64,000 nucleotides of DNA from assembly GCA_039105265.1 (NCBI GenBank), contig JAPFFF010000064.1:124001-188000 (forward strand), written 5' to 3'. The translations under genes were made by a program, and so were the position numbers. Of the stretch, positions 1-11,282 are shown one piece after another (positions within the stretch are counted from its first letter, which is position 1; every line of letters starts with the position of its first letter). The stretch comes from Tritrichomonas musculus (Eukaryota > Parabasalia > Tritrichomonadida > Tritrichomonadidae). Under the pieces are notes generated by a model. That model had not been told where the DNA came from. It did not search any database and worked only from the letters and a program-made list of their open reading frames with translations.

Positions 1-771
1 CCAGTAAGCCAAAAACAACCACCACAACAACAACAACCAGTAAGACAACAGCAACAACAAATAAAGCAACAATTTTCAGATTCATCCGATGAAGATAGCA
101 CAAAGCGGCATTCATCAAAACAACGTCAACAACCAGTAAGCCAAAAACAACAACAACAACAACAACAACAACCATTAAGACAACAGCAACAACAACAACA
201 ACGACAACCAGTAAAACAACAACAACGTCAACAACCAGTAAGCCAAAAACAACCACAACAACAACCAGTAAGACAACAGCAACAACAACAACAACAACAA
301 CCGGTAAGACAACAGCAACAACAAATAAAGCAACAACTTTCAGATTCATCCGATGAAGATAGCACAAAGCGACAATCATCAAAACAACGTCAACAACCAG
401 TAAGCCAAAAACAACCACAACAACAACAACAACCAGTAAGACAACAGCAACAACAAATAAAGCAACAACTTTCAGATTCATCCGATGAAGATAGCACAAA
501 GCGGCATTCATCAAAACAACGTCAACAACCGGTAAGACAACAGCAACAACAAATAAAGCAACAACTTTCAGATTCATCCGATGAAGATAGCACAAGGCGA
601 CAATCATCAAAACAACGTCAACAACCAGTAAGCCAAAAACAACCACAACATCAACAACAACAACCAGTAAGACAACAGCAACAACAAATAAAGCAACAAT
701 TTTCAGATTCATCCGATGAAGATAGCACAAAGCGACAATCATCAAAACAACGTCAACAACCAGTAAGCCAA

Positions 772-807
<36 letters not shown>

Positions 808-2709
808 CCAGTAAGACAACAGCAACAACAAATAAAGCAACAACTTTCAGATTCATCCGATGAAGATAGCACAAAGCGACAATCATCAAAACAACGTCAA
901 CAACCAGTAAGCCAAAAACAACCACCACAACAACAACAACCAGTAAGACAACAGCAACAACAAATAAAGCAACAATTTTCAGATTCATCCGATGAAGATA
1001 GCACAAAGCGACAATCATCAAAACAACGTCAACAACCAGTAAGACAAAAACAACCACCACAACAACAACAACCAGTAAGCCAAAAACAACCACCACCACA
1101 ACAACAACCAGTAAGACAACAGCAACAACAAATAAAGCAACAACTTTCAGATTCATCCGATGAAGATAGCACAAAGCGACAATCATCAAAACAACGTCAA
1201 CAACCAGTAAGCCAAAAACAACCACCACAACAACAACAACCAGTAAGCCAAAAACAACCACCACAACAACAACAACCAGTAAGACAACAGCAACAACAAA
1301 TAAAGCAACAACTTTCAGATTCATCCGATGAAGATAGCACAAAGCGACAATCATCAAAACAACGTCAACAACCAGTAAGCCAAAAACAACCACCACAACA
1401 ACAACAACCAGTAAGCCAAAAACAACCACCACCACAACAACAACCAGTAAGACAACAGCAACAACAAATAAAGCAACAACTTTCAGATTCATCCGATGAA
1501 GATAGCACAAAGCGGCATTCATCAAAACAACGTCAACAACCAGTAAGCCAAAAACAACAACAACAACAACAACAACCAGTAAGACAACAGCAACAACAAA
1601 TAAAACAACAACTTTCAGATTCATCCGATGAAGATAGCACAAAGCGACAATCATCAAAACAACGTCAACAACCAGTAAGCCAAAAACAACCACCACAACA
1701 ACAACAACCAGTAAGCCAAAAACAACCACCACAACAACAACAACCAGTAAGACAACAGCAACAACAAATAAAGCAACAACTTTCAGATTCATCCGATGAA
1801 GATAGCACAAAGCGACAATCATCAAAACAACGTCAACAACCAGTAAGCCAAAAACAACCACCACAACAACAACAACCAGTAAGCCAAAAACAACCACCAC
1901 AACAACAACAACCAGTAAGACAACAGCAACAACAAATAAAGCAACAACTTTCAGATTCATCCGATGAAGATAGCACAAAGCGACAATCATCAAAACAACG
2001 TCAACAACCAGTAAGCCAAAAACAACCACCACAACAACAACAACCAGTAAGCCAAAAACAACCACCACAACAACAACAACCAGTAAGACAACAGCAACAA
2101 CAAATAAAGCAACAACTTTCAGATTCATCCGATGAAGATAGCACAAAGCGGCATTCATCAAAACAACGTCAACAACCAGTAAGCCAAAAACAACAACAAC
2201 AACAACAACAACCAGTAAGACAACAGCAACAACAAATAAAACAACAACTTTCAGATTCATCCGATGAAGATAGCACAAGGCGACAATCATCAAAACAACG
2301 TCAACAACCAGTAAGCCAAAAACAACCACAACAACAACAACAACCAGTAAGACAACAGCAACAACAAATAAAGCAACAACTTTCAGATTCATCCGATGAA
2401 GATAGCACAAAGCGGCATTCATCAAAACAACGTCAACAACCAGTAAGCCAAAAACAACCACAACAACAACAACAACCAGTAAGACAACAGCAACAACAAA
2501 TAAAGCAACAATTTTCAGATTCATCCGATGAAGATAGCACAAAGCGACAATCATCAAAACAACGTCAACAACCAGTAAGCCAAAAACAACCACCACAACA
2601 ACAACAACCAGTAAGCCAAAAACAACCACCACAACAACAACAACCAGTAAGACAACAACAACAACAACCAGTAAGACAACAACAACAACAAGAACAGCAA
2701 ACCATACAA
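1..2709 (+). repeat. In-frame coding tandem repeat, 17 acidic-serine cores
   Basis: Seventeen near-identical cores (GATTCATCCGATGAAGATAG) are separated by variable CAA/CCA-rich spacers. The first six starts, at 79, 343, 475, 571, 706 and 850, are spaced by 264, 132, 96, 135 and 144 bases, all multiples of three. Variants are shared in blocks (CGGCATTCA against CGACAATCA; TTTTCAG against CTTTCAG), which points to unequal exchange of multi-unit blocks rather than single-unit slippage. The sampled PVS/PVR codons all lie in the same frame as the kinase. Confidence 0.95.
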
Positions 2710-3675
2710 CAACAAATTTTGGATTCATTTGATAATGGCACCAATTATTTTATCGATGAATCCATCGAGCAATATCATAAAATTATCAAAAAAATAGGAG
2801 AAGGAGCAACATCAATTGCTTATAAAGTAGTAGATACTCGTACACAAGAAATAATGTGCAAGAAAGTCATCAAAGTCGAAGAAGGAAAAACCACTTTCAA
2901 AGATTTACAAAATGCGATGAAAGAATTCGAAGTTCTTTTCAATATAAATCATCCATGCATTTGTCATGCAATTGGTGTAAACACATGTGAAGTTCTCGAG
3001 CGCGATGAGGAAACAGGGAATGAAATTACGACCATTGCTTTATTTTTAGAATTCATTGAAAACAGTCTAACAGAATGCTTGACCAAACAAAGGCTGAACA
3101 ACACTCAAAAAGCCAAAATAATTGTTGAAATAGCACAAGCGATGTCATTTATTCACAAGCTTGGCATGATTCATCGTGATTTAAAAGTTGACAACATCAT
3201 GCTTGATTCGAATTATGATGTAAAATTAATTGATTTCGGTCTTGTTTCGATAAATGAAAGTTTGTTCGATAATTATTCATTGACAACTGAATCAAAAACA
3301 AAAGGAATCGGAACGCTTGCTTTTATGTCACCAGAAATGTTGAATGAAGAAGAATATGATAATAAAACAGACGTTTTTTCTTTTGGAATCGTTTTGTATT
3401 ATGTTTTCATTGGAAAAATACCGAAATACAGCTTGAAAGATAAAGTCAATGGGATTCCAATTAAACTTCCTAAAGCTTCATATTCTATTTCCGATTTCTG
3501 CTTGTCATTAATATCAAAATGTTTAGAGCATGAATCGGCGAAACGTCCAGCATTTGAAGATATCCTAAAAGAATTAAGAATGAATTCTTATTCATTGGCA
3601 GATGAAGTCAATTCAAATGAAATTGATGAAAAAGATAAATTTTTAGAATCTTTCAAGTTATCCTATAAAAAATGA
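1..3675 (+). CDS. Protein kinase with very long Gln/Pro/Ser-rich repeat N-terminus (5' partial)
   Basis: The reading frame is open from base 1, so the start lies outside the window; 1224 residues are visible. Residues 1 to about 905 are Gln-rich repeats built on PVSQKQ/PVRQQQQQ and a core SDSSDEDSTKR that occurs 17 times. A kinase domain follows at about 925-1190: GEGATSIAYKV glycine loop, a KKVIK segment for the ATP lysine, HRDLKVDN catalytic loop, DFG, and SPE closing the activation segment. It resembles the TKL-like kinases that are expanded in trichomonads. No ATG occurs in the repeats, and a start at the TTG at 2719 would ignore an open frame upstream. The acidic Ser cores look like casein kinase 2 sites (inference). 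The kinase call is firm; target and role are unknown. Confidence 0.9.
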
Positions 3676-3890
3676 TTGATTTGTAATAAAAATAGATTTG
3701 TTTGAATTATAGAATGGTGATTTATTATAAAATTTTGGTTTAAATTTTGTATCTGATTTAATGATAACATTTTATTTTTTCTTAAATGAATAATAGTATG
3801 TAAGGTAAGTAAAAAATAATGAAATATAGATAAATTTATAAATTTTATTTCAATATGTATAACCAATTTATATTAAGTTTCATAAAAATT

Positions 3891-4379
3891 TTAGCATAAG
3901 GCGGCAATACTTTCCAACTCAGATTTCGGGAATCCAAAATAAACTCGTCCTGTTTCTTGTTCTGCACCAAGCTTCTCATAGAAGCCAATCGCTGAAGTAT
4001 TCCAGTCAAGACAGCTCCATTCCATTTCCGTATATCCTTCCGCAAGCACAGATTTTGCTACATTAGCAAGGAAGTATTTACCAAAGCCGCATCCTCGAAA
4101 CTCTTCTTTGATATAAATATCTTCTAAATGAACTTTACCTATTGCAGAAAATGAGCCAAAAATTGGATAATACAGAGCATACCCAACAGCATTTCCATCA
4201 TATTCGGCAATTAAAGCTTCAGCAATTTTTCTTTCAAAAAGCCAGTAAGTTAATTGCTCTTTGGTTCCTGTCATATCTTGTGGTCTTTTTTCATACTTTG
4301 CTAAACCTTTTATCAAATCTAGTAGTAATGAAATATCTTCCTTCTCTGCTTTGCGTATATGTAGTTGTTTAAAGTCCAT
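3891..4379 (-). CDS. GNAT acetyltransferase, spermidine/diamine N-acetyltransferase-like
   Basis: A 162-residue single-domain GNAT protein, the usual length for the SSAT group. It shows the N-terminal IRKAEKEDISLLLDLI strand/helix, the central LEDIYIKEEFRGCGFGKYFL stretch containing the acetyl-CoA pyrophosphate loop (RGCGFGK), and the C-terminal WSCLDWNTSAIGFYEKLGA motif typical of diamine and thialysine acetyltransferases. It would transfer an acetyl group from acetyl-CoA to a polyamine or related small amine in the cytosol; the substrate is inferred from family likeness. A TCACTT initiator-like box sits 10 bases before the ATG, supporting this start. It stands alone, tail to tail with the upstream kinase gene. 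Possible bacterial origin cannot be tested here. Confidence 0.9.
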   Translation of the reverse strand: MDFKQLHIRKAEKEDISLLLDLIKGLAKYEKRPQDMTGTKEQLTYWLFERKIAEALIAEYDGNAVGYALYYPIFGSFSAIGKVHLEDIYIKEEFRGCGFGKYFLANVAKSVLAEGYTEMEWSCLDWNTSAIGFYEKLGAEQETGRVYFGFPKSELESIAALC

Positions 4380-4385
4380 TTCAAA

Positions 4386-4391
4386 AAGTGA
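4386..4391 (-). promoter_or_regulatory. Initiator-like box of the GNAT gene
   Basis: TCACTT on the minus strand fits the trichomonad initiator TCA(+1)Y(T/A). The presumed +1 A at 4389 is 10 bases before the ATG at 4379, a normal leader length in these organisms. Confidence 0.55.
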
Positions 4392-4770
4392 ATTATTTAA
4401 TAATAAAAAAAGTTGAAGATATTATGCTTCTTCGAGTAAACACTAAGTATTAATATATATATATATATAATTATATATTTATATATTATTTTAACGAATA
4501 TTTATATGTTTAATGTTTTTATTTAAAGATAATTGTTTTTTAATATTATTTATTTTTTGAGAACTTTGCTCATTTCAATAATTTTATAATTGAAAACTTG
4601 AATGGTTTACAATAAAGAGTCTTGTATAGATAGATATGATTAATTTTGAATATATTTCAATTAATATGCAACAAAAATATAATTTTATTAAAAATATTAC
4701 TTTTTTATTTTATTAAGTATATATAAATCAAAACAATAATAAATAATAAATATTTATACTTAAATCTCTA
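4392..4770. other. AT-rich spacer with TA tract
   Basis: No gene seen. It contains a short alternating TA run near 4455-4470 and A/T-rich sequence up to the dispersed repeat that starts at 4771. Confidence 0.6.
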
Positions 4771-5309
4771 AAGTTGTTTTTTGAAAGATTTTTTTGAATC
4801 AAAACTTATCGTATGATGAATTGATTGCTCTCATACTCACAGCATTTAATATGATTTCTTTGATGAACTTTTTAAACTACTTAAAATTTATTTTCATTAA
4901 GTTTTATTTTTTCAATAACCGTTTTATAACCGCTTTTTTATTCTCAATTTTTTTTTTTTTTTTTTTTTTAATAAAAATTCAAAATTGTTAACCAATATTA
5001 TTAACCTGAAATACTCTTTTTAATTGTCTTCACCAGAGGAATTTACACATATAAGTGCTAAGATGCCAGGTCTCTGAATTTTGCTTTTTCAAAACTTTTT
5101 ATTTCAAGATTCAATGACAAACTAAAGTTAGAAATATAACAACATTGTATCTACTTTTGGAGATCGTGAACAGTTGAAGAACGACGATTCATATATATCT
5201 ACAAGATTGTTAAAATCGAGTTATTCAAGCGAAGACTTTTTCAATAGGCGAAGAAGCAAAGCATGAACATGTAATGATGCAATCGAAAAATTGCGTAGTA
5301 AAAAAACAG
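4771..5309 (+). repeat. Dispersed ~530-bp repeat, copy 1
   Basis: The stretch from AAGTTGTTTTTTGAAAGATT to GCGTAGTAAAAAAACAG recurs in reverse orientation at 26171-26695 with only a few differences (about 97% by eye over 5161-5300). Outside these limits the flanks differ, so they are close to the edges of the shared unit. A short stretch near 5161-5265 reads like protein in one frame, suggesting a relic of a multicopy element, but I do not recognise the family. No clear terminal repeats or target duplication were seen. Confidence 0.8.
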
Positions 5310-5557
5310 CTTCAACTATGGTCATATTCATTTTAGTTAAATAAATCATTAAAGAAAATCTTAATTATTTAATTGTTTAAAAAAATTCACAGCCCAACCA
5401 GTTCCAATGATTATTACATATGTTAATTTCATTGACAATACAGCATGAAAAGCAGAAAAGCAAAACATAGAAAGTAAACGAATAAAAGATCATATATATA
5501 TTTAGGTTTACTAAATAAATACAATAACAACTAGATATAAAAAGAGAATCCGAAAAT

Positions 5558-7294
5558 TTATCTGCAATGAGCTAGTTCATTGAGCATTTCTTTAGTTTTT
5601 TTATATTTCTTCAATTCGTCAGAATTTGCGTTCATTTTCGAAATGTCATTTTGGCCAAACAAAATGCATTTTTCTTTAATGTTTTTAGACAAGCACATTT
5701 TCTTAGAGTTCCAAAAGATAATCATTTTCTTTCCGTCGTCGAAATTGACCTGAATATTTTTATTGCTGAACTTGAAAAGAACAGAATTGTCCTTTTTGAT
5801 GAAGGATGACACGTGGTGAAGTGGAATTGATGAGACGGGATTCGTTCTTAACTGTTCATACAAATTTTTGAACTTTTTGAATGCTCTGGCGAATTTTTTC
5901 ACCAATGAAATTTTCTCATCAACTGCACTGTTGCTTATTTCTTGATTGGCGGCAAGGTCAATGATCTCTAGGTGCGAAAAATGGTCCTTGTAATACTGCG
6001 CAAAGTCTTCATTCGGGCTCAAAACGATACGGGATTTGTCACCAAAGCAAATTCCAACCGTTCCGTTGCCCAATAAGTAAACTAAGTCCTCCCTGAGGAA
6101 TGAATGCTTGACAACAAAGTTGTTGGGAATTGTAAAGTTCTTTTTGGCCTTCGGTTTGGCCTGTGGTTGATCGATTTTTTGAGGACTAGTAAAAAATGAC
6201 TTTTTGACAGAGTTATCAACTCCATCATACGGTTTAACATAGAAGCTTGGCGAGTTGTTGTTATAGCCTCGCTGTGTGGTGCCGTATACACTCTCTGGTG
6301 ATGAAAATTGTGGTGATATTTGGCTGCCATTGATTAGATTGTCATTTTTGGCATATTCGTTATCGTTGTTAAACTGTAGGTATTTCGTGGGTGATTGAAC
6401 TTTTTGATATAGTTGGATTGGCTCGGTGTCGTATTTTCTCATGAATGGATGCTTAAAGAGATCCAATGCTGAGGGTCTCTTCTTTGGATCGAGCTTTAAA
6501 ATCGATTTAATGAAGTCTTTGGCTTCCAAAGAAAGGGAAATGTGTGGTGGAAAACTAAATTGGCAGTTTTTAATATTATCATAAACATCGTCTTTCAAAA
6601 GTCCTGCAAACGGTGCTCTACCTATTAACATAATATAAGCCGCAACGCCGATTGCCCAAATGTCACTTGCAAAACTATTTCCAGCGTCTTTTTTCATTAC
6701 AATTTCTGGACTCATGTAATTTGGAGTGCCGCAAATCGTAGAGTTCTTTTTATCTTCTTCTTTTTTAAGGAATGTAGATAATCCAAAGTCAGCTATTTTA
6801 ACTTTTCCATCTGACCCAATAATAAAGTTTTCTAATTTGAGATCATAGTGAATTATCTTGCGTCTGTGAATATATATGAGACCATTTATTACATCTTTTA
6901 AAACTTTTCGGGTTTGAGGTTCACTCAAACGATTTTCACTGGTACTTCTGAGATATTCGCTGATTGTTTTACCTGGGCAATATTCGAGTGCGATGTAATA
7001 ATTGAAATCGTCACAAAAAGAAATTTTGGATTGAACAATATTCGAATGAATAAGGCTTTTTTGGATCTGGATCTCGTTCTTCAACTTGTCAAGAGACGAT
7101 TTTCCTTTTGCATTCATAAGAAGCTGCTTAGATATGATTTTCATAGCATATATTTTGTTTGAATTCTGATGCATTACTTTATATACAACTGCAAATCCTC
7201 CTTGGCCCAACTTTTCTTGGCATATAAAGACATTTCTGGTCCCATCATCGCGAGTTTGGGTAATAACTGGAGGAATGTAAAAAGGTAGAGACAT
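5558..7294 (-). CDS. Polo-like serine/threonine kinase
   Basis: A 578-residue protein with an N-terminal kinase domain (about 23-290) and a C-terminal pair of polo-box-like segments (about 393-467 and 494-570). Kinase marks: GQGGFAVVY loop, K52 in YAMKII, E74, DFG at 169-171 and CGTPNYMSPE at 188-197, whose T190 is close to the activation-loop motif CGTPNYIAPE of Plk1. Polo box 1 is marked by VYLLGNGTVGICFGD, and polo box 2 by SVLFKFSNKNIQVNF with FDDGKKMIIF. Family members act at basal bodies, spindle poles and in mitosis; that role here is inferred. The catalytic loop reads H149-Y150-D151 instead of HRD: the catalytic Asp is kept but the Arg that usually contacts the phosphorylated loop is gone. 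Head to head with the ARM-like gene across a 2.5-kb spacer. Confidence 0.9.
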   Translation of the reverse strand: MSLPFYIPPVITQTRDDGTRNVFICQEKLGQGGFAVVYKVMHQNSNKIYAMKIISKQLLMNAKGKSSLDKLKNEIQIQKSLIHSNIVQSKISFCDDFNYYIALEYCPGKTISEYLRSTSENRLSEPQTRKVLKDVINGLIYIHRRKIIHYDLKLENFIIGSDGKVKIADFGLSTFLKKEEDKKNSTICGTPNYMSPEIVMKKDAGNSFASDIWAIGVAAYIMLIGRAPFAGLLKDDVYDNIKNCQFSFPPHISLSLEAKDFIKSILKLDPKKRPSALDLFKHPFMRKYDTEPIQLYQKVQSPTKYLQFNNDNEYAKNDNLINGSQISPQFSSPESVYGTTQRGYNNNSPSFYVKPYDGVDNSVKKSFFTSPQKIDQPQAKPKAKKNFTIPNNFVVKHSFLREDLVYLLGNGTVGICFGDKSRIVLSPNEDFAQYYKDHFSHLEIIDLAANQEISNSAVDEKISLVKKFARAFKKFKNLYEQLRTNPVSSIPLHHVSSFIKKDNSVLFKFSNKNIQVNFDDGKKMIIFWNSKKMCLSKNIKEKCILFGQNDISKMNANSDELKKYKKTKEMLNELAHCR

Positions 7295-7304
7295 ATAACT
7301 AATT

Positions 7305-7309
7305 TGTGA
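7305..7309 (-). promoter_or_regulatory. Possible initiator box of the Polo-like kinase gene
   Basis: TCACA on the minus strand fits TCA(+1)Y(T/A), with the presumed +1 A at 7307, 13 bases before the ATG at 7294. A second candidate, TCATA, lies a few bases further upstream. Confidence 0.4.
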
Positions 7310-9780
7310 TATGAATTCAATAATTGAACAAAGATAAATTCAAAAATAAAATTTGTGAAAACGTACATTTTGAAAAAAATCAAATTATCTTTAAATATAA
7401 TTATATTTTTAAAATATGATTTTTTTTATAATATTTAAGATATATATATACGCTTAAAAAATGATAAATCATTATATTTTTGATTTATTATTTAAGATTT
7501 TTTAGAATGGATTTTTTATTAATTTCTGAAAATTGTAAAAAGACGTTAATTCAAAATTTGAATATTTATTAAAACAGAGTTGTAATATGATTTGAGAATA
7601 TCTCTCAAAATTCAATGAAAATTGAGATATAGGTCCCAAATTTTTTGAATTAATTGAAATTATTAAATAAATTTTTCAGATAAAAAACGATTAATTTTTT
7701 TTTATAGATTCTAATATTCAATAAAAATATTAATATTTTGAATATAAATGCAGATTCATGTAATTATATATATATTATTAAAATTATATTTTTATTTTAA
7801 TAAGATATTTATTCAAATTTTATCAAAATAAAAATAGATTAATATAAAAAGAGAGATATGGTTATAAATTGACCTTATAATGTTATTTTTATGTATTTTA
7901 ATATAATAACAAAGGATTACATTAGATTTATTTATTAATTTGTTATTTATTTTTATATATATAATTTATTTAAAAATTATATTAAATGTATATATATAAT
8001 TGATCAAGAAATATATATAATAAATAATACATACTTTCAATGATATTCAATTTTCAATAATTAGCATGAAAATAATTTATTGAAATTCTAATCGTCTAAC
8101 GAGTAAATTGTGAGTTTTTCCTTCAAATAATTTGAAAGAATTGAATCTATCGTTCGAATTTTTTTGGCGAGGTTCGTTTTCTCGCCAAATACCTGATAAA
8201 TAATATTTTTGATAAATAATTGTTAATATATAATACTATTTTTTTTTCCAATCTAAAATTTTGGAGTTGAAATTGAGTTCTATTTACGAATATTTCATTT
8301 TTAAAAAATACATTATTTTTGGCTGAACAAATAACTGATTTGCTATTAATAAACATCAAATGATTTATCTATTTAATTTATTTAATTACCATTAATTTTT
8401 TCAGAATGATTTAAATGTGATTTTTCATATACTGCTTTAATAGCACTTTTTATTATTATTATATATTATAAAATAATGTTAATATTTATATTCAAATGTT
8501 TAATTGTTTATATATTGTTTTTTTTATGAGTTATATATAAATTATTGACTTCAAAAAAATATCTCAATTAATTTGAATAATCTCATAGAATCGGTCAGTC
8601 TGTATTAAAATAAGAATTTTGTTTTGCGATTTTTCAATATAACTAAATATATACAGTTGATTTTCATATTATTTAATTATAATAATATAAATATTTACTT
8701 TAATTAATAAATTATTATAAATTAAATAATTGTTGAATATAAATATTTATTCTATATTAAAATAATAAAATTATCTAATCTTATAACGCAAACATTCTAT
8801 CCCACAATTTTTCTATTAATACGTTTCTTCTATGAAATTTGATAAATAATTATTTAAATATTGAATACTTATTGGATTATATATAAAAAACATAGCTTTT
8901 AATGGATACATTTATTTTGATACACATAGTAAATTTGATAAATATTATGGGTGTTATAAATTTAATAATATTATTAAATAGTAATTATTGTTTTTGATTT
9001 TATTTTTCTTTCAGCAAAATAAGTTTTATTGCAAATATTATTGTTGATCAATTTAGAATGAATGAGCAAATAGACAAAAATCGATTTCTTTATTAAAACA
9101 AAATATCTTTTTGCTATTTTTTTTATTTGAATAAAGAAAAGAATTTTTCAAATTACACTTTCATAATCAAAATAATTAGGTATATTAATAGGTCTGGAAC
9201 GTTTAAGGATTTTGGAATAATATCAGAGAGTTTTTGGTAATAAAAAACGAACATTTAAGAAATAAACAGGTTTTCATTTTCCCTTACCATTCAAAAAATT
9301 GAATATAATTCATAAAATTATTTTTAATTTTCTATGAAATTGAATGGTACTGAAACTTGCTAAAAAGAAAATTGAGATTTTTATTATTTAAATAAAAAAA
9401 AAATAATCATTTAAAAATTAAAAGATTATTTATATAAATTGAAAGAAAAAAATAAATCTCTCAAAATTTTTATTGTTGAAAAATGGAGAAAAATATTAAT
9501 TATTCCAAACTCTTAAAAATAAATGAAAATATTATAGCACAAAATTAATAAGATATTGCACAATAATATATATGAATATTATTTACCCAAAATTAATATT
9601 TAATGAATTATCATAAAAATAAGTTTTTTCAAAAAGTCTTCTTATTTATGCTTTATTATGACTTCTCTTAATTCATTTGATGATAATATAAAAAGCAACT
9701 TTTAATCGACAGTAATTGGTGGTCTCCTTTTCTTGATAATACGATATATGTACATTTTTGTAGCTATTTGGCTATAAAAC
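7310..9780. other. AT-rich spacer between divergent genes
   Basis: About 2.5 kb with no convincing gene; the open frames are short and rich in Phe, Ile, Asn and Lys. One GC-richer hairpin stands out at 8163-8189: TTTGGCGAG and CTCGCCAAA are perfect 9-base arms around a 9-base loop. Confidence 0.6.
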
Positions 9781-9791
9781 TTTTTGAATGA

Positions 9792-9797
9792 TCATTT
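9792..9797 (+). promoter_or_regulatory. Initiator box of the ARM-like gene
   Basis: TCATTT, with the presumed +1 A at 9794, lies six bases before the ATG at 9800. It overlaps codons that would belong to a longer protein starting at 9788, so it argues for the downstream start. Confidence 0.6.
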
Positions 9798-9799
9798 TT

Positions 9800-11110
9800 A
9801 TGGATTATAAAACTTATGATGAATCTTCAATTGGATCGATAGTTTTTGATAAATTAGTTTTTGATGATAATGGAAAACCTTCTTTCAATTTTGATGACCT
9901 AATTTCACAAGTAAAATCATTATATAACCAGAGTGAAGAAACCTTTAATATTCCAAATCAAGACTTTTTGCTAAACTTTCTAAATAAAACAATTTTTTCT
10001 CTTCAAAATTTTAAAACATTTTCTACGGACTTATGTTTTTTTCGCTTTTTTATTTACCTGTTAACATCATATAATAATGGGAACTCTGATGATGATATTT
10101 TAATCAAAGAAAAAATTATATTTTGTTCATCTTATTTTGTTATCTCAGATTTATTTGATTTCAATGATTTATCAGTTGAATTACTAATCTCAACGTTTCA
10201 ATATTTACAAAATAATCCTATTTCAATAATTGTTTCAATTAATGCTATCAAAAATAAAAATTATTCACAAGCATTTATTGCAAATAATATTGTTGATCAA
10301 GTTATAGAAATGATTAATCAAAAAATATTCAATCAAAACCATTTTTATTTTTTATCTCAATATGCAAAACATATGAAAAATTACATAATGAATGAAAATC
10401 CACAATTAATCCAGAAATTACTTCAAATTTCATATGAATATTCGAATAAACCATTTGGTTTTTTTCTTCTCTCAAAAATTGTGAAGCATTATGGACAAAT
10501 TTCAACTGAAATTGATCAAATTATAAAAAAAGAATTATCTGAAAAAAATTTGGAAAATATAAAAAGTTTACTTAGAATACTATATTATTATTCTATCATT
10601 AATTCGAATTTTTTTGATAATCAAGAATTTTTTGATATATTTTATCAATATTTCGAAATTTGTGATTTAAAAATGAAATTAAAATATCTTGATATAGTTT
10701 ACATGCTTGTACCTCATTATTCCAAAGAATTACTTCTTTTTGTTTTTTATCTCCTTGAAATATCTGTTTCATCTAATTATGATATCTTTTCAAAAATTTG
10801 TGAAATTATGATTTTATATTTCCAGACAATTGATGAACAGAGAGTTTCTGATAATTTCATTAATATAAAAATTTTCGAAATTTTTGAAAAACTTTTGGCA
10901 ACAGAAAATTCAATGGTTTACATTAAAGTCATTGAAATTTTGATGTATTTGAATGGTGTTAACAAGAAATTATTTGATGAAACAATCATACAGAGCTCAA
11001 TTCTAGACACTCTGGAATCACTGACAACAAACGAAAATGACTACATTCAAAAAATTAGCTTAACAGCACTTAAGCACTTTAAAGAAGGCAGTGATGATGA
11101 ATATGACTAA
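9800..11110 (+). CDS. Putative ARM-like helical repeat protein, unknown function
   Basis: 436 residues from the ATG at 9800; an ATG at 9788 would add MIIF, but the initiator-like box lies between the two. The protein is rich in Ile, Asn, Phe and Leu, with regularly spaced amphipathic helices, for example NENPQLIQKLLQISYEY, IKSLLRILYYYSII, KYLDIVYMLVPHYSKEL and VYIKVIEILMYLNG. This is the look of armadillo/HEAT-type superhelical proteins, of which trichomonads have many unnamed copies. There is no signal peptide, membrane segment or catalytic motif, and the C-terminus is acidic (EGSDDEYD). A scaffold or adaptor role is a guess from the fold; family assignment is moderate and function unknown. 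Confidence 0.7.
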   Translation: MDYKTYDESSIGSIVFDKLVFDDNGKPSFNFDDLISQVKSLYNQSEETFNIPNQDFLLNFLNKTIFSLQNFKTFSTDLCFFRFFIYLLTSYNNGNSDDDILIKEKIIFCSSYFVISDLFDFNDLSVELLISTFQYLQNNPISIIVSINAIKNKNYSQAFIANNIVDQVIEMINQKIFNQNHFYFLSQYAKHMKNYIMNENPQLIQKLLQISYEYSNKPFGFFLLSKIVKHYGQISTEIDQIIKKELSEKNLENIKSLLRILYYYSIINSNFFDNQEFFDIFYQYFEICDLKMKLKYLDIVYMLVPHYSKELLLFVFYLLEISVSSNYDIFSKICEIMILYFQTIDEQRVSDNFINIKIFEIFEKLLATENSMVYIKVIEILMYLNGVNKKLFDETIIQSSILDTLESLTTNENDYIQKISLTALKHFKEGSDDEYD

Positions 11111-11282
11111 TTTTCACAATTAAAATATATAGAAAACATTGTGGGATTTTAAAAATTAATATTTGTTGAATAAATTAAAATTAAAAAAATCTATTTAATT
11201 TATTGTATGAGTTTATTCAAAAAGTGGTTAATAAAAAAAGTTCTATAACTTATGCACACAAATATATATATATATTTATATT

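Noticed and set aside
1-2709. CRISPR-like look of regularly repeated units
   Set aside because: The repeats are in frame with a kinase, spacers are themselves CAA-rich repeats, and the organism is a eukaryote.
4794-4991. 65-codon frame inside dispersed repeat copy 1
   Set aside because: Starts at TTG and ends in a poly-T-coded Phe run; at most a relic of a coding element.
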